From Buchnera aphidicola (Aphis glycines) (lineage in GTDB: Bacteria; Pseudomonadota; Gammaproteobacteria; Enterobacterales; Enterobacteriaceae): a stretch of 64,000 nt of DNA. The stretch is from NCBI RefSeq assembly GCF_001280225.1, contig NZ_CP009253.1, forward strand, positions 1-64,000. Direction: 5' to 3'. The position numbers and the translations under genes were made by a program. Below are positions 35,185-47,660 of this stretch, piece after piece. Numbering within the stretch: the first letter of the stretch is position 1; every line of letters begins with the position of its first letter. The notes below the pieces were generated by a model. The model had not been told where the DNA came from and did not search any database. It was given only the letters and a program-made list of their open reading frames with translations.

Positions 35185-38100
35185 TTATGTTAGAGTAGAA
35201 TTTAATAATTCAGATAAACTGGCAGATGCTTCTTCAGCGCTTACTTGTGAAGGTGAATTATTATTATGTGATATATAATTATTATTTATATTTTTTCGAC
35301 GATTTAATCTTTCTTTATGATATGCATATCCAGTACCTGCTGGAATTAAGCGCCCAACAATAACGTTTTCTTTTAATCCTCTTAGTTCATCTTTTTTTCC
35401 TGCCACTGCAGATTCTGTTAATACTCTAGTTGTTTCTTGAAACGATGCAGCTGATATAAATGATTCAGTTGCTAATGATGCTTTAGTAATTCCTAGTAAA
35501 TCTCTTGAAAAGCTCGCTAAAATTTTATTTTTTTTACCTAATATGCGATTTGAAATTTTGATTCTTGAAAATTCAACTTGTTCTCCGTCTAAAAACTCTG
35601 ACTGTCCTGATTTAATAATCGTGGCTTTTCTAAGCATTTGTCTGACTATAACTTCAATATGTTTATCATTAATTTTTACACCTTGTAAACGATATACTTC
35701 TTGTACTTCATTAACAATATATTTAGTTACAGCTTGAACGCCTCTTAATCGAAGAATATCATGTGGTGATTCTGGACCGTCAGATATAACATCTCCTCGT
35801 TCTACTCGCTCACCTTCAAATACATTCAACTGCCTCCATTTCGGAATCATTTCTTCATATGAATTATTTCCATCTACCGGAGTAATAATTAATCTTCTTT
35901 TTCCTTTGGTTTCTTTTCCGAATGAAATAATACCACTAATTTCAGCTAAAATAGCTAATTCTTTTGGGCGTCTTGCTTCAAATAAATCTGCTACTCTTGG
36001 TAATCCTCCAGTTATATCTTTAGTGCCTCCTGATTCCTGAGGTACTCTTGCTAAAGTATCACCTGAACTAATTTTTACGCCATCATTTAATTGTACAATT
36101 GCTTTTCCAGGTAGAAAATATTGAGCTGGCATTTCTGTTCCTGAGATAAGTACATCGTTTCCTTTTTCATCGATAATTTTTAATGAGGGTCTTAAATCTT
36201 TGCTAGTAGCTACTCTTTCGGCGGTATCTAATACCACTATTGAAGATAATCCAGTTAGTTCGTCAGCTTGCCTTATAATACTTTGACCATCAATCATATC
36301 TACAAATCGGACATATCCATTTACTTCTGTAATAACTGGTATAGTATGTGGATCCCATTTTGCTATAGTTTCACCAGAGCTTACTGTTTCTCCATTTTTT
36401 TTTGCCATTATAGATCCGTAAGGTATTTTATAGCTTTCTTTGGTTCTTCCAAATTTATCAATAATATTTAATTCTACATTTCTTGATGTTATAACTATCT
36501 TACCTGAAGAATTAGTGACAGATTTTGCATTATTAAGATTGATAATGCCTTTGTTTTTAATTTGAATGCTAGATTCAGTTGCAGCTCTTGAAGCAGCCCC
36601 ACCAATATGAAACGTTCTCATGGTTAATTGAGTACCAGGTTCTCCTATAGATTGAGCTGCAATTACTCCTATAGCTTCTCCTTTGTTAACTAGATTTCCT
36701 CTAGCTAAATCCCGACCGTAACAATACGCACAAACACCAAAGTCAGTATCACAATTAACTACTGATCTCACTTTAATGGTATCTATAGAATTTTGTTCTA
36801 ATACATCACACCATTGTTCATTTAATAAAGTGTTTCTTTCAATTAATATTTTTTCACTATTAGGATATGTGATGTTGTCTACAGTAACTCGACCTAAGAC
36901 TCGTTCACGTAAAGGCTCTTTGACATCTCCTCCTTCGATTAATGGAGTCATTAAAATACCCTCATGTGTTCCGCAGTCTTTTTTAGTAACAACTAAATCT
37001 TGTGCGACATCTACAAGTCTACGAGTTAAATAACCAGAATTAGCAGTTTTTAATGCCGTATCGGCTAATCCTTTTCGAGCTCCATGAGTCGAAATAAAAT
37101 ATTGTAATACATTTAAACCTTCTCTAAAATTAGCTGTAATTGGAGTTTCGATAATCGAACCATCAGGCTTGGCCATTAATCCCCGCATCCCAGCTAATTG
37201 ACGAATTTGCGCTGCAGATCCTCGTGCTCCTGAATCTGCCATCATAAATATGCTATTAAAAGAAGTTTGTTTTTTTAATGTTCCTATTTTATTTAAAACT
37301 AATTCTACAGATAAATTTTCCATCATTGCTGTTGCTACTCTTTCATTTGCCGCAGCCCAAATATCGATAACTTTATTATATCTCTCACCTGCTGTTACTA
37401 AACCTGATTGAAATTGTTCTTGTATTTCAGCCACTTCAATTTCTGCTTCTTGAATGATACTTGATTTTTTTTCTGGTATCACCATATCATTAATACCAAC
37501 AGAAGCTCCTGATCTTGCTGCATAAGCAAAACCTGTATACATAATTTGATCGGCAAAAGTAACAGTAGGTTTTAAACCCAAAATACGGTAACATGTATTT
37601 AACATTTGTGAAATATCTTTTTTCCCTAGAGTTTGATTGACTATTTTAAATGGTAAACCTTTAGGAACAATCATCCATAAAATTGCTCTTCCTACAGTAG
37701 TATTGACTATTTTCTTAATAGGAATTAATTGATTATCTTCATTTTTCTGATATTCTACTATTCTAATTTTAATTAAAGAATGTAGCTCGGCGATTCCCAA
37801 ATGATATACTTTTTCCGCTTCATGAGAACTATTTAAAAGCATACCTTCTCCTTTTCCATTGATTTTTTCTCGAGTCATATAATACAATCCTAAAACTACA
37901 TCCTGAGAAGGTACAATAATTGGTTCTCCATTTGCTGGGGATAAAATATTATTTGTAGACATCATTAATGCTCTAGCTTCTAATTGTGCTTCTAGAGTTA
38001 ATGGAACATGAACAGCCATTTGATCGCCATCAAAGTCTGCGTTATAAGCAGCACAAACTAATGGATGTAATTGTATAGCCTTGCCTTCTATTAAAACAGG

Positions 38101-39414
38101 TTCAAATGCTTGAATACCTAATCTATGTAAAGTGGGAGCTCGATTTAATAATACTGGATGTTCTCGAATAACTTCATCTAAAATATCCCACACAACAGAT
38201 TCTTCTCTTTCTACCATTTTTTTTGCAGCTTTAATAGTAGTTGCCAGACTTCGTACTTCTAATTTTCCGTATATAAATGGTTTAAAAAGTTCTAAAGCCA
38301 TTTTTTTAGGCAATCCGCATTGATGTAATCTTAAATAAGGACCGACAGTAATCACAGATCGACCTGAATAGTCTACACGTTTTCCAAGTAAATTTTGACG
38401 AAATCTTCCTTGTTTACCTTTGATCATATCAGCTAAAGATTTGAGAGGTCTTTTGTTAGATCCCGTAATTGCTCTACCTCTTCTTCCATTATCTAAAAGA
38501 GCATCTACAGCTTCTTGCAACATTCTTTTTTCATTTCGTACGATAATATCAGGAGCAGCTAAATCTAATAATCTTTTTAATCGATTGTTTCTATTGATAA
38601 CTCTGCGATATAAATCATTCAAATCAGATGTTGCAAATCTACCACCATCTAATGGTACTAATGGTCTTAAATCAGGAGGGAGTACTGGTAGTACAGTAAG
38701 AATCATCCACTCTGGTTTATTATTGGATTGTATAAATGATTCGATTAATTTAATTCGTTTAGTTAATTTTTTTCGTTTTGTTTCAGAATTTGTTTCATTT
38801 AATTCTATTCTTAAATTTTCACATTCTTTTATTAGATTTATGTTTTTTAACAATAATTGAATCGCTTCTGCGCCCATTTGTGCATGAAATTCATCTCCGA
38901 ATTCTTCTAATGCATCTAAATATTGTTCTTCTGTCAATATTTGATTTTTTTCAAGATTAGTCATACCTGCATTAATAACAACATAAGATTCAAAGTATAG
39001 TACTCTTTCAATATCTCTTAATGGCATATCTAATAATAAACCTATGCGTGATGGTAATGACTTTAAAAACCAAATATGAGCTGTAGGAGAAGAAAGTTCT
39101 ATATGCCCCATTCGTTCGCGTCTTACTTTACTCTGTGTAACTTCAACGCCGCATTTCTCACAGATTACACCTCTATGTTTTAATCTTTTATATTTTCCAC
39201 ATAAACATTCATAATCTTTCACTGGACCAAAAATACGAGCGCAAAATAATCCGTCTCTTTCTGGTTTAAATGTTCGGTAGTTAATAGTTTCTGGTTTTTT
39301 AACTTCGCCAAACGACCAAGATCTAATAACATCTGGTGATGCTAATGAAATTTTAATAGCATCAAAATCTTCAGTTTTAGTTTGGGCTTTTAAAAATTTT
39401 AGTAAATCTTTCAC
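35185..39414 (-). CDS. rpoC: RNA polymerase subunit beta'
   Basis: Largest catalytic subunit of RNA polymerase, 1409 aa (E. coli 1407). The N-terminal zinc site is C70, C72, C85 and C88. The active-site magnesium motif is [13 protein letters not shown]. The trigger-loop [12 protein letters not shown] and the second zinc site around [18 protein letters not shown] and CAYCYGRD are intact. It follows rpoB by 74 bases. Confidence 0.98.
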   Translation of the reverse strand: MKDLLKFLKAQTKTEDFDAIKISLASPDVIRSWSFGEVKKPETINYRTFKPERDGLFCARIFGPVKDYECLCGKYKRLKHRGVICEKCGVEVTQSKVRRERMGHIELSSPTAHIWFLKSLPSRIGLLLDMPLRDIERVLYFESYVVINAGMTNLEKNQILTEEQYLDALEEFGDEFHAQMGAEAIQLLLKNINLIKECENLRIELNETNSETKRKKLTKRIKLIESFIQSNNKPEWMILTVLPVLPPDLRPLVPLDGGRFATSDLNDLYRRVINRNNRLKRLLDLAAPDIIVRNEKRMLQEAVDALLDNGRRGRAITGSNKRPLKSLADMIKGKQGRFRQNLLGKRVDYSGRSVITVGPYLRLHQCGLPKKMALELFKPFIYGKLEVRSLATTIKAAKKMVEREESVVWDILDEVIREHPVLLNRAPTLHRLGIQAFEPVLIEGKAIQLHPLVCAAYNADFDGDQMAVHVPLTLEAQLEARALMMSTNNILSPANGEPIIVPSQDVVLGLYYMTREKINGKGEGMLLNSSHEAEKVYHLGIAELHSLIKIRIVEYQKNEDNQLIPIKKIVNTTVGRAILWMIVPKGLPFKIVNQTLGKKDISQMLNTCYRILGLKPTVTFADQIMYTGFAYAARSGASVGINDMVIPEKKSSIIQEAEIEVAEIQEQFQSGLVTAGERYNKVIDIWAAANERVATAMMENLSVELVLNKIGTLKKQTSFNSIFMMADSGARGSAAQIRQLAGMRGLMAKPDGSIIETPITANFREGLNVLQYFISTHGARKGLADTALKTANSGYLTRRLVDVAQDLVVTKKDCGTHEGILMTPLIEGGDVKEPLRERVLGRVTVDNITYPNSEKILIERNTLLNEQWCDVLEQNSIDTIKVRSVVNCDTDFGVCAYCYGRDLARGNLVNKGEAIGVIAAQSIGEPGTQLTMRTFHIGGAASRAATESSIQIKNKGIINLNNAKSVTNSSGKIVITSRNVELNIIDKFGRTKESYKIPYGSIMAKKNGETVSSGETIAKWDPHTIPVITEVNGYVRFVDMIDGQSIIRQADELTGLSSIVVLDTAERVATSKDLRPSLKIIDEKGNDVLISGTEMPAQYFLPGKAIVQLNDGVKISSGDTLARVPQESGGTKDITGGLPRVADLFEARRPKELAILAEISGIISFGKETKGKRRLIITPVDGNNSYEEMIPKWRQLNVFEGERVERGDVISDGPESPHDILRLRGVQAVTKYIVNEVQEVYRLQGVKINDKHIEVIVRQMLRKATIIKSGQSEFLDGEQVEFSRIKISNRILGKKNKILASFSRDLLGITKASLATESFISAASFQETTRVLTESAVAGKKDELRGLKENVIVGRLIPAGTGYAYHKERLNRRKNINNNYISHNNNSPSQVSAEEASASLSELLNSTLT

Positions 39415-39488
39415 ACATGAGCTCTCGTTGGAGTGAAACTTTCGAAGGTTTTAAAACTATAGGGTAATTTAATATATTAAATATTTTT

Positions 39489-42400
39489 TTATTCATTTTC
39501 TAATTCAATATTAATTCCTAACGAACGAATTTCTTTTAATAAAACGTTAAATGACTCGGGCATTCCAGGTTCCATTTGATGATTACCGTCTACAATATTT
39601 TTGTACATTTTAGTTCTTCCATTGACATCATCAGATTTAACAGTTAACATTTCTTGTAACGTATAAGAAGCTCCATACGCTTCTAATGCCCAAACTTCCA
39701 TTTCACCAAATCGTTGACCACCAAATTGAGCTTTTCCTCCTAGCGGTTGCTGGGTTACAAGGCTGTAAGAACCAGTGGATCGAGCGTGCATTTTATCGTC
39801 TACTAAATGATTTAATTTTAACATATACATATAACCAACTGTAACTGGTCTTTCAAATTTTTCACCTGTTCTACCGTCAAATAAAAAAATTTGACCGGAT
39901 ATAGGTAAATTTGCAAATTTTAACATTTGTTTTATTTCGTTTTCTTTTGCCCCATCAAATACTGGTGTGGCAATAGGCATACCTTTTCTTAAATTTTTTG
40001 CTAAACTTAAGACTTCTTCATTTGAAAATTCTTCTAAATTTACTTTTTGTCTTAAATTGTCTCCTAAGTTGAAAGTTTTTTGAATAAATTTTCTTAATTC
40101 AGAAATGTTTTCTTGTGTTTTAAGCATTTTGTTAATTTGGTCTCCGATGCCTTTTGCAGCCATTCCTAAATGTGTTTCTAATATTTGCCCAATATTCATA
40201 CGTGATGGTACTCCTAAAGGATTTAATACAATATCTACTGGTATACCATTTTCATCATATGGCATGTCTTCAACAGGGTTAATTTTAGAAATAACTCCTT
40301 TATTTCCATGTCGTCCAGCCATTTTATCACCAGGTTGTATTTGACGTTTTACTGCTAAGTATACTTTTACTATTTTTAGCACTCCTGGTGCAAGATCATC
40401 ACCTTGTATTATTTTTCGCCGTTTTATTTCTGTTTTTTTTTCAAATTCTTTTTTTAATTCATTATATTGTTGTGCAATTTGTTCTATTTCTTGTTGTTTA
40501 TTTACTTCTCTTATATTAATTTTAAGGCATTTTTCAAAAGACAATTTATTTAAATGTTCTATTTTTATCCCGCAAGATAAGAGAGTTTTTTTGATTTTTA
40601 AAAATAAGCTTAATTGAAATATTTTAAATTCTTCTGTAAGATCTTTTTTTACTTTTTTAAGCTGCATATCTTCAATTTCTAAAGTTCTTTTATCTTTTTT
40701 TACACCATCTCGTGTAAAAATTTGAACATCAATTACAGTTCCAGATACCCCATTTGGAACTCTTAATGATGAATCTTTTACATCAGATGCTTTTTCACCG
40801 AAAATAGCGCGTAGTAATTTTTCTTCTGGTGTTAATTGTGTTTCTCCTTTAGGAGTTACTTTTCCTACTAAAATATCTCCTCCAGTTACTTCTGCTCCAA
40901 TATATACAATACCTGATTCATCTAATTTGCATAAAGCAGCTTCTCCTACATTAGGTATATCTGAACTAATTTCTTCAGATCCTAATTTAGTATCTCTAGA
41001 TATACAGGATAGTTCTTGAATATGAATGGTAGTAAATCGATCTTCTTGTACAACTTTTTCTGAAACTAAGATAGAGTCTTCAAAGTTATATCCATTCCAC
41101 GGCATAAAAGCCACTCGCATATTTTGTCCTAATGCAAGTTCGCCTAAATCAGTAGATGGTCCATCTGCCAATACATCGCCTTTATTTATTTTTTCATTGA
41201 GTTGAACACATGGTATTTGATTAATACAAGTATTTTGATTGGAACGAGTATATTTTGTTAAATTGTAAATATCTATACCTGCTTCTCCAATATATGTTTC
41301 CTCTTCATTTACTTTAATTATAATTCGAGAAGCATCTACGTACTGTACTATACCGCTTCTTTTTGCAACAATTGTCACGCCTGAATCTACAGCTACTGCT
41401 CTTTCCATCCCTGTTCCGACTAAAGGTTTATCAGTTTTTAAAGTAGGAACTGCTTGACGTTGCATATTAGCTCCCATTAAAGCTCTATTTGCATCATCAT
41501 GCTCAAGAAAAGGAATTAAAGATGCTCCAACAGATACTATTTGCTGAGTAGATACATCCATATAATCAACTTGATTACAATTGAATAAGCTTGATTCACC
41601 TTTGTGTCTACAAGTGACCAAATCATCAACAAAAAAATTATTTTTATCTATGTTTGTATTAGCTTGCGCAATAATATAATTCCCTTCTTCTATCGCGGAT
41701 AAGTAGTGTATCTCTTTTGTAACTAATCTATTTTTTACTTTTCTATAAGGTGTTTCCAAAAAACCATATGAATTAGTTCTTGCATATACTGATAATGAAT
41801 TAATTAATCCAATATTAGGACCTTCTGGAGTTTCTATTGGACACACTCGACCGTAATGTGTTGGATGCACATCTCTTACTTCAAAACCAGCTCTTTCTCT
41901 AGTTAAACCACCTAATCCTAAAGCTGAAATTCTTCTTTTATGTGTAATTTCTGATAAAGGATTATTTTGATCCATAAATTGAGATAATTGACTAGAACCA
42001 AAAAATTCTTTTACAGCTGCGGATATTGGTTTCGCATTAATCATATCTTGCGGCATTAAAGCTTCTAAATCTCCTACTGATAACCTTTCTTTTACAGCTC
42101 TTTCTACTCTTACTAAACCAAGTCTAAATTGATTTTCTGCCATTTCTCCTACTGATCTGATTCTTCTGTTTCCCAAGTGATCAATATCATCTACTTCTCC
42201 CTTACCGTTTCGGATATCAATTAATTTTTTTATTACATCAATAATATCTTCTTTGTTTAACGTTCCTGAGCCTTTAATTTTTTTGCGTGATAAAGATCTA
42301 TTGAATTTCATGCGTCCAACAGATGAAAGATCATATCGATCTTCAGAAAAAAATAAATTTTCAAATAAATTTTCTGTAGCTTCTTTTGTAAGAGGCTCAC

Positions 42401-43517
42401 CTGGCCGCATGACGCGATAAATTTCCATTAATGCACTTGTTCTATCGCTTGATGAATCAATGCGAAGTGTTTCTGAAATATATGGACCATGATCTAAATC
42501 ATTCGTGAAAAGCGTCTCAATATATGAAAAATGTAATTCACGTAATTTATTTAGTATTTCTAAAGATAATTCTGTATTAGCTAAAATAATAATTTCTTTT
42601 GTTATTGGGTGGAAATAATTTTTTGATACTATTCTTCCTAGAACGTATTCTACTGGAACCACAATGGATTTAATGGCGAATTGTTTTAGCTCCTGTATGT
42701 GTCTTGCGGTAATTCTTCGTCCCTTTTTTATATATATTTTTCCATCTTTTTCAATATCAAAAGAAGCAGTTTCACCTCTTAGTCTTTCTGAAACTAATTC
42801 TAGTTCAATTTTTTTATTATCTATTTTAAAAATGTTTTTTTCAAAAAATAAATTTAATATTTCTTCTGTGCTATAGTTTAAAGCGCGTAAAATAATAGTT
42901 ACAGGTAACTTTCTTCGCCTGTCAATTCTAACAAATAAAATATCTTTTGGATCAAATTCAAAATCTAACCAAGATCCTCTATAAGGAATAATACGAGCAT
43001 TGTATAAAACTTTTCCAGAAGAATGTGTTTTTCCTTTATCGCTATCAAAAAATACACCAGGACTTCTATGTAATTGAGAAACAACAACTCTTTCTGTTCC
43101 ATTAATTATAAAAGTTCCATTATTTGTCATTAATGGTATTTCGCCCATATACACTTCTTGCTCTTTGATATCTTTCACTGTAGGTTCTAGTATATCTCGT
43201 TCATAAATAACTAATCTTAATTTTACCCTTAAGGGCGCAGAATAAGTAGCTCCTCGTATTTGACATTCTTTAACGTCAAATGTTGTTTCGTCTAGTCGAT
43301 AACTTACATATTGTAATTCAGAATTACCATTGTAACCGCGTATAGGAAATACTGACTGGAAAGCAGCTTCTAATCCATATTTGCCTTCTGGATCTATTTG
43401 AATAAATTTTTTATAAGAGTTCAGTTGAATTGAAAGAAGATATGGTATATCTAAAATTTTAGGACGTTTTCCAAAATCTTTACGAATACGTTTTTTTTCG
43501 GTATAAGAGTAAACCAT
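39489..43517 (-). CDS. rpoB: RNA polymerase subunit beta
   Basis: Second catalytic subunit, 1342 aa as in E. coli. The rifampicin pocket reads [20 protein letters not shown], the sensitive-type sequence. [29 protein letters not shown] and [18 protein letters not shown] are intact. Between the major lobes the lineage-specific insertions of enterics are kept. rplL ends 201 bases upstream, with hairpins between. Confidence 0.98.
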   Translation of the reverse strand: MVYSYTEKKRIRKDFGKRPKILDIPYLLSIQLNSYKKFIQIDPEGKYGLEAAFQSVFPIRGYNGNSELQYVSYRLDETTFDVKECQIRGATYSAPLRVKLRLVIYERDILEPTVKDIKEQEVYMGEIPLMTNNGTFIINGTERVVVSQLHRSPGVFFDSDKGKTHSSGKVLYNARIIPYRGSWLDFEFDPKDILFVRIDRRRKLPVTIILRALNYSTEEILNLFFEKNIFKIDNKKIELELVSERLRGETASFDIEKDGKIYIKKGRRITARHIQELKQFAIKSIVVPVEYVLGRIVSKNYFHPITKEIIILANTELSLEILNKLRELHFSYIETLFTNDLDHGPYISETLRIDSSSDRTSALMEIYRVMRPGEPLTKEATENLFENLFFSEDRYDLSSVGRMKFNRSLSRKKIKGSGTLNKEDIIDVIKKLIDIRNGKGEVDDIDHLGNRRIRSVGEMAENQFRLGLVRVERAVKERLSVGDLEALMPQDMINAKPISAAVKEFFGSSQLSQFMDQNNPLSEITHKRRISALGLGGLTRERAGFEVRDVHPTHYGRVCPIETPEGPNIGLINSLSVYARTNSYGFLETPYRKVKNRLVTKEIHYLSAIEEGNYIIAQANTNIDKNNFFVDDLVTCRHKGESSLFNCNQVDYMDVSTQQIVSVGASLIPFLEHDDANRALMGANMQRQAVPTLKTDKPLVGTGMERAVAVDSGVTIVAKRSGIVQYVDASRIIIKVNEEETYIGEAGIDIYNLTKYTRSNQNTCINQIPCVQLNEKINKGDVLADGPSTDLGELALGQNMRVAFMPWNGYNFEDSILVSEKVVQEDRFTTIHIQELSCISRDTKLGSEEISSDIPNVGEAALCKLDESGIVYIGAEVTGGDILVGKVTPKGETQLTPEEKLLRAIFGEKASDVKDSSLRVPNGVSGTVIDVQIFTRDGVKKDKRTLEIEDMQLKKVKKDLTEEFKIFQLSLFLKIKKTLLSCGIKIEHLNKLSFEKCLKINIREVNKQQEIEQIAQQYNELKKEFEKKTEIKRRKIIQGDDLAPGVLKIVKVYLAVKRQIQPGDKMAGRHGNKGVISKINPVEDMPYDENGIPVDIVLNPLGVPSRMNIGQILETHLGMAAKGIGDQINKMLKTQENISELRKFIQKTFNLGDNLRQKVNLEEFSNEEVLSLAKNLRKGMPIATPVFDGAKENEIKQMLKFANLPISGQIFLFDGRTGEKFERPVTVGYMYMLKLNHLVDDKMHARSTGSYSLVTQQPLGGKAQFGGQRFGEMEVWALEAYGASYTLQEMLTVKSDDVNGRTKMYKNIVDGNHQMEPGMPESFNVLLKEIRSLGINIELENE

Positions 43518-43640
43518 AGGATTCCTATGCTTGTTGGTAGAAAAATAAAAATTTATATTATTATCTTGTAATCTGAAAAAAGAGATATTTTTATTTGAAT
43601 TATTTGTTTTAAAAATATTTTTTAAAATTTTTTGAATATT

Positions 43641-43657
43641 CTTTTGTTATACAAAAG
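43641..43657 (-). promoter_or_regulatory. Second hairpin in the rplL-rpoB gap
   Basis: CTTTTGT (43641-43647) pairs with ACAAAAG (43651-43657) around TAT. It lies directly beside the stronger hairpin at 43658-43682, on the rpoB side. In E. coli this gap contains an RNase III cleavage structure; this tandem pair occupies the same place. The functional match is inference. Confidence 0.4.
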
Positions 43658-43682
43658 GGCTGGTGAATTAAAAACACCAGCC
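43658..43682 (-). terminator. rplL-rpoB attenuator hairpin
   Basis: GGCTGGTG (43658-43665) pairs perfectly with CACCAGCC (43675-43682) around nine bases, about 35 bases after the rplL stop. On the minus strand the stem is followed by CTTTTGT. E. coli has a partial terminator at this position that lowers rpoBC expression relative to rplJL. Same position and form suggest conservation. Confidence 0.7.
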
Positions 43683-43717
43683 TATATGGAAAGTTAATTA
43701 AATAAAAATATATCATT

Positions 43718-44086
43718 TTATTTAATTTCGATTTCAGCACCAACATCTTCTAAATTTTTCTTAAGTGATTCTGCGTCTTTTTTGTTAATGTTTTCTTTTA
43801 TAACAGTGGGTGCAGATTCGACTAAATCTTTAGCTTCTTTAAGACCTAAACCAGTTATGCTACGCACACTTTTAATAACCGAGACTTTATTGGGACCAAT
43901 TGCTTTTAAAAAAACATCAAATTCTGTTTTTTCTTCAGCGTCTTTTTTTTCATTTCCGTTATTAGTCTGCATAGACATATTTGCAGAAACTTCAAATTTT
44001 TTTTCCATTTCTGAGATCAGCTCTACAACATTCATTACAGACATTTTTGATATAGCTTCTAAAATTTGCTCTTTAGTGATAGACAT
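43718..44086 (-). CDS. rplL: 50S ribosomal protein L7/L12
   Basis: Stalk protein that recruits translation GTPases. It is 122 aa (E. coli 121). It has an N-terminal dimerisation domain ([24 protein letters not shown]), a hinge (here polar, [14 protein letters not shown], rather than alanine-rich) and a C-terminal globular domain with [22 protein letters not shown]. It is present in several copies per ribosome, which the attenuator downstream would favour over rpoBC. Confidence 0.97.
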   Translation of the reverse strand: MSITKEQILEAISKMSVMNVVELISEMEKKFEVSANMSMQTNNGNEKKDAEEKTEFDVFLKAIGPNKVSVIKSVRSITGLGLKEAKDLVESAPTVIKENINKKDAESLKKNLEDVGAEIEIK

Positions 44087-44159
44087 AAAAATAATTCCTA
44101 ATAACGGTTATAATTATTTTAGATGTTGATAAAAACACATCAAAAATAATAACCTCTTT

Positions 44160-44657
44160 TTAAGAGGTTTCTTTTTTCTGTTTTATAGCAGATAATGTAT
44201 AAATAAGTTTTCCAGCAGATGATATTTTTAAGACTAGTAAAAGCTTTTCTATTGCTTCTTTATAAGTCGGCATATCTGCAAGTTGATTGATTTCTAAATT
44301 AGATAGTAGTTTACCTTCAAATACTGCTCCTGTAATTTTAAATTTTTTATTTTTTTTTTCAAATTTTTTGAATAATCGAGCGCCACTACCTGGATGATTT
44401 GTAGAATAAGCTATGAAAGTAGAACCTTTTATAATTTTTTTTAGACATTCAAAATCTGTATTCTTAATCGCTAAAGATAGTAAAGTATTTCGAACAATAC
44501 TCATTTTTACGCCTAATTTACGTCCTGATTTTCTTAATTTATTTATTTGATTTACAGAAATCCCTTGAGATTGAGCGATTACAGCAGATAAAGCTGAATT
44601 AGAAATTTGATTTATTTTAGAAACAATTGTTTTTTTTTTGTTAAGATTTAACGCCAT
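44160..44657 (-). CDS. rplJ: 50S ribosomal protein L10
   Basis: Base of the L7/L12 stalk, 165 aa as in E. coli. It opens MALNLNKKKTIVSKINQ and has the conserved VRNTLLSLAI-like segment. An A10 run (44630-44639) encodes KKK only a few codons after the start. In E. coli the L10-L12 complex represses this operon through its leader. The 193-base upstream gap leaves room for such a leader. Confidence 0.96.
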   Translation of the reverse strand: MALNLNKKKTIVSKINQISNSALSAVIAQSQGISVNQINKLRKSGRKLGVKMSIVRNTLLSLAIKNTDFECLKKIIKGSTFIAYSTNHPGSGARLFKKFEKKNKKFKITGAVFEGKLLSNLEINQLADMPTYKEAIEKLLLVLKISSAGKLIYTLSAIKQKKETS

Positions 44658-44808
44658 TTTATCGTATTCTCCTCTATTTTAATGTAGAGAAAAGATGTTT
44701 TATTAAGTATACTAATTAAAAGAAATAATTGGGATTAGTATTATTGTTTCTTTGTGATTATAAAAAATTTATTAAAATAAATTTTGAATGATTTTAAAAG
44801 GGGATATC

Positions 44809-44837
44809 ATTATAAATAATTTTTTTTCTATCGTAAA
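44809..44837 (-). promoter_or_regulatory. Probable sigma-70 promoter of rplJL-rpoBC
   Basis: On the minus strand, TTTACG (44832-44837) and a perfect TATAAT (44809-44814) are 17 bases apart. The site lies in the rplA-rplJ gap, where E. coli has the P-L10 promoter. It would give a leader of about 145 bases before rplJ. That leader includes a small CTCTA/TAGAG hairpin just upstream of the ribosome binding site AGAGGAG. Confidence 0.6.
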
Positions 44838-44850
44838 GCAAAACATATTA

Positions 44851-45546
44851 TTATAAAGATAGATTCGATTGGTCTAAAGTTAAGCCAACTCCCATAGTGC
44901 TAGATAAAACAATTTTTTTAATATATATTCCTTTTGAATGTGGTGGTTTTGCTTTTTTTATTGATTCTAAAAAGGTATTTAAGTTATCTTTAATCTGATG
45001 TTTTTCGAAATTAATTCTTCCGATAGTAGCATGAATAATACCATTTTTATCATTTCGATAACAAATCTGACCTGTTTTAGCGTTTTGAATTGCTTCAGAA
45101 AGATTTGTTGTAACTGTTCCTAATTTAGGATTAGGCATTAATCCGCGAGGTCCTAAGATATGACCTATTTGAGTGACAATTTTCATTGCATCAGGTGATG
45201 CAATAACAGTATTGAACGTAATACCTTCTTTTTGTATCTTGCTAGATAAATCTTCCATTCCAATATATTCCGCACCAGCTTTTTTAGCTATTTCAATATT
45301 TTCACCTTGAGTGAATACAGCTACTTTGACCGATCGACCTATACCATGTGGTAATATAGTAGTTCCTCGTATATTTTGATCTGATTTTTTTGCATTTATT
45401 CCTAAATTAATAGCAATATCAATACTTTCAATAAAACTGACTTTTGATGAATTTTTTAGTAAATCAATTAACTCATCAATATTATATGTTTGTTTAATGT
45501 CGATATTTTTTTTTATTATATTCATGCGTTTACTAATTTTGATCAT
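44851..45546 (-). CDS. rplA: 50S ribosomal protein L1
   Basis: L1 stalk protein, 231 aa (E. coli 234). The motifs [17 protein letters not shown] and [16 protein letters not shown] are intact. In enterics L1 also represses the rplK-rplA mRNA by binding its leader. It starts three bases after rplK stops, so the pair is translationally coupled. Confidence 0.97.
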   Translation of the reverse strand: MIKISKRMNIIKKNIDIKQTYNIDELIDLLKNSSKVSFIESIDIAINLGINAKKSDQNIRGTTILPHGIGRSVKVAVFTQGENIEIAKKAGAEYIGMEDLSSKIQKEGITFNTVIASPDAMKIVTQIGHILGPRGLMPNPKLGTVTTNLSEAIQNAKTGQICYRNDKNGIIHATIGRINFEKHQIKDNLNTFLESIKKAKPPHSKGIYIKKIVLSSTMGVGLTLDQSNLSL

Positions 45547-45548
45547 AA

Positions 45549-45977
45549 TTAATCCTCAATAATTAAACCCATAGATTTAGCCGTTCCTTGAATAGATCGA
45601 ATCATGTTTTGAATATTTGAACCAGTCATGTCTTTTTCTTTGATCTTAGCTATCTCTTCGATTTGTAAATTTGTAATTTTTCCTTTTATTTCTACTTTTG
45701 GTTTGCTAGATCCTGATTTAATTCCGGCAGCTTTTTTTAACAAGATAGAAGCTGGAGGTGTTTTTGTAATAAAAGTAAATGAACGATCTGAATATACTGT
45801 GATAACGACTGGTATTGGCAAGCCTTTTTCTAAATTTTCTGTTTTTAAATTAAATAATTTGCAAAATTCCATGATATTTACTCCTTTTTGACCTAATGCA
45901 GGACCTATTGGAGGGCTTGGATTAGCCATTCCAGCAGATACTTGCAGTTTTATATAAGATTGTATTTTTTTTGCCAT
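45549..45977 (-). CDS. rplK: 50S ribosomal protein L11
   Basis: L11 of the GTPase-associated centre, 142 aa as in E. coli. The frame is open to 46019, overlapping nusG. The ATG at 45977 gives the family N-terminus [20 protein letters not shown] and lies after AAAGAGA, so I use it. The RNA-binding C-terminal domain (KMTDLKADSI-like [19 protein letters not shown]) is recognisable. Confidence 0.97.
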   Translation of the reverse strand: MAKKIQSYIKLQVSAGMANPSPPIGPALGQKGVNIMEFCKLFNLKTENLEKGLPIPVVITVYSDRSFTFITKTPPASILLKKAAGIKSGSSKPKVEIKGKITNLQIEEIAKIKEKDMTGSNIQNMIRSIQGTAKSMGLIIED

Positions 45978-46005
45978 TTTTATATTCTCTTTGGTAAAAA
46001 TATTG

Positions 46006-46551
46006 TTAATTTTTTTCAACTTGTCGAAAATCTAATTCCACAGGAGTAGATCTTCCAAAAATAGATACAGATACTTTCAATCTACTTTTTTCATAATCTA
46101 CCTCTTCAACAACTCCGTTAAAATCCGCAAAAGGACCATCATTAACTCGAATCATTTCTCCAGGTTCGAACAAAGTTTTAGGTCTTGGTTTATCGCCAAT
46201 TTGACGCAGTCTATTAATAATAGTTTCTACTTCTTTATTACTGATTGGTGATGGTTTATCTGATTTACCCCCGATAAAACCTAAAACTCTAGGAATGTTT
46301 TTAATTAAATGCCATGTTGTATCTGTCATAATCATTTGAATTAATACATATCCTGGAAAAAATTTATATTCACTTTTTCTGCGTTGACCGCCTCTGATTT
46401 CAACAACTTCTTCAGAAGGAACCATTACCTCTCCAAAACAATCTTGCATTTTGTTGATTTTTACATATTCTCGTATTGATTGAGCGACGCGCCCTTCAAA
46501 ACCAGAATAAGCTTGTAAAACATACCATTTTTTATTTGAACTTTCGTACAT
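46006..46551 (-). CDS. nusG: Transcription termination/antitermination factor NusG
   Basis: Elongation factor linking RNA polymerase with Rho and the ribosome. It is 181 aa, the E. coli length. The NGN domain opens [22 protein letters not shown]. The C-terminal KOW domain carries [21 protein letters not shown]. It follows secE by about 20 bases, and their co-transcription as in E. coli is likely. Confidence 0.97.
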   Translation of the reverse strand: MYESSNKKWYVLQAYSGFEGRVAQSIREYVKINKMQDCFGEVMVPSEEVVEIRGGQRRKSEYKFFPGYVLIQMIMTDTTWHLIKNIPRVLGFIGGKSDKPSPISNKEVETIINRLRQIGDKPRPKTLFEPGEMIRVNDGPFADFNGVVEEVDYEKSRLKVSVSIFGRSTPVELDFRQVEKN

Positions 46552-46572
46552 TTGTTATAACCTTGAACTATT

Positions 46573-46950
46573 TTATAACTTTAAACTAATAAAAAATGCA
46601 ATTAAACGGAATATAATATTATCTATACCCCATAAAATTAGTGACATAAATATTGTCACAAAAATAATGATCAATGTAGTATATAAAGTTTCTTTATATT
46701 TAGGCCATATTATTTTTTGCATTTCACTTTTTGATGCTTTGATATATAATAGAATAGATTTTCCTCTTTCTGTATAAATCACAGTATAAATTATGCAAAT
46801 AACTAAAAAAATTATTAATAAACTTTTAATGAAAAAGTTTATTTTAATTAAATAATTTTTAATTAAAATACACAAAATAAAATTTATACATATAAAAATC
46901 CACTTTATTTTCTCTGTATTTTTAAAATTTTTTTTACTAGAAATGAGCAT
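46573..46950 (-). CDS. secE: Preprotein translocase subunit SecE
   Basis: Essential SecYEG subunit, 125 aa (E. coli 127). It keeps the enteric three-helix form: two hydrophobic segments in the first 60 residues, then the amphipathic and last helix. The universal motif SEMQKIIWPKYKETLYTTLIIIF is near residues 78-100. A GGAG-type ribosome binding site precedes the ATG. Confidence 0.94.
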   Translation of the reverse strand: MLISSKKNFKNTEKIKWIFICINFILCILIKNYLIKINFFIKSLLIIFLVICIIYTVIYTERGKSILLYIKASKSEMQKIIWPKYKETLYTTLIIIFVTIFMSLILWGIDNIIFRLIAFFISLKL

Positions 46951-47051
46951 ATTAATAGTTTCTCCTGCGAACTATAAAAAATAAAATACTCAAAAAAATG
47001 TATTAGAATTCTGAATATTAAATTTTTTATAGTACACATTCTAAAAAAATA

Positions 47052-47078
47052 CTTTAAAAAATTAAAATTTTTTTAAAG
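47052..47078 (-). terminator. Probable terminator of the tRNA operon
   Basis: CTTTAAAAAA (47052-47061) pairs perfectly with TTTTTTAAAG (47069-47078). Read on the minus strand the stem is followed by TATTTTTTTAG, a genuine U tract. It lies 86 bases after tRNA-Thr(GGU) and 100 bases before secE, where E. coli has tufB. It suggests the tRNAs and secE-nusG are separate transcripts. Confidence 0.55.
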
Positions 47079-47163
47079 ATATATTGATTTTAGGATTTAT
47101 AAAATTTTAAATTAGGTGAGATTTTTGGATTGAATATTATTTTTTTAATTTTTATTTTTATAA

Positions 47164-47236
47164 TGCTGATACCCAGACTTGAACTGGGGACCTCACCCTT
47201 ACCAAGGGCGCGCTCTTCCTGCTGAGCTATATCAGC
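47164..47236 (-). tRNA. thrT: tRNA-Thr (GGU)
   Basis: A 73-base cloverleaf with fully paired acceptor arms GCTGATA and TATCAGC, D arm AGCTCAGCAGGAAGAGC and anticodon loop CTTGGTA. It is the last of four tRNAs in the enteric order Thr-Tyr-Gly-Thr. The bases after the discriminator A are TTA, so CCA is not encoded. In E. coli tufB follows; here secE does. Confidence 0.95.
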
Positions 47237-47248
47237 AGTAAATTTTTT

Positions 47249-47320
<72 letters not shown>

Positions 47321-47334
47321 GTTTTTTTATTTTT

Positions 47335-47416
<82 letters not shown>

Positions 47417-47427
47417 TTTATAATTTT

Positions 47428-47500
<73 letters not shown>

Positions 47501-47548
47501 TTTTTAATATTTTTTAGGATTAATAAAAAATACATTTTTCTTTTTAAC

Positions 47549-47576
47549 ATTATATGTTGTTTCTTTTTTATTGCAA
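47549..47576 (-). promoter_or_regulatory. Sigma-70 promoter of the tRNA operon
   Basis: On the minus strand, TTGCAA (47571-47576) and a perfect TATAAT (47549-47554) are separated by 16 bases. The predicted start is about 40 bases upstream of tRNA-Thr(UGU), normal for a tRNA operon. This is among the best promoter matches in the window. Confidence 0.7.
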
Positions 47577-47660
47577 GGTTTTTTAAAAAATAATTTCTAT
47601 ATTAAATTATTAACTAATTAAATATAATACGTTAAAAATATGTAATTGCATTTATAATAT

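Noticed and set aside
38420..38860. 146-codon open frame antisense to rpoC
   Set aside because: A shadow of the conserved beta' sequence with no recognisable motif. The same applies to the shorter antisense frames within rpoB, rpoC, rpoD, gyrB and glmS.
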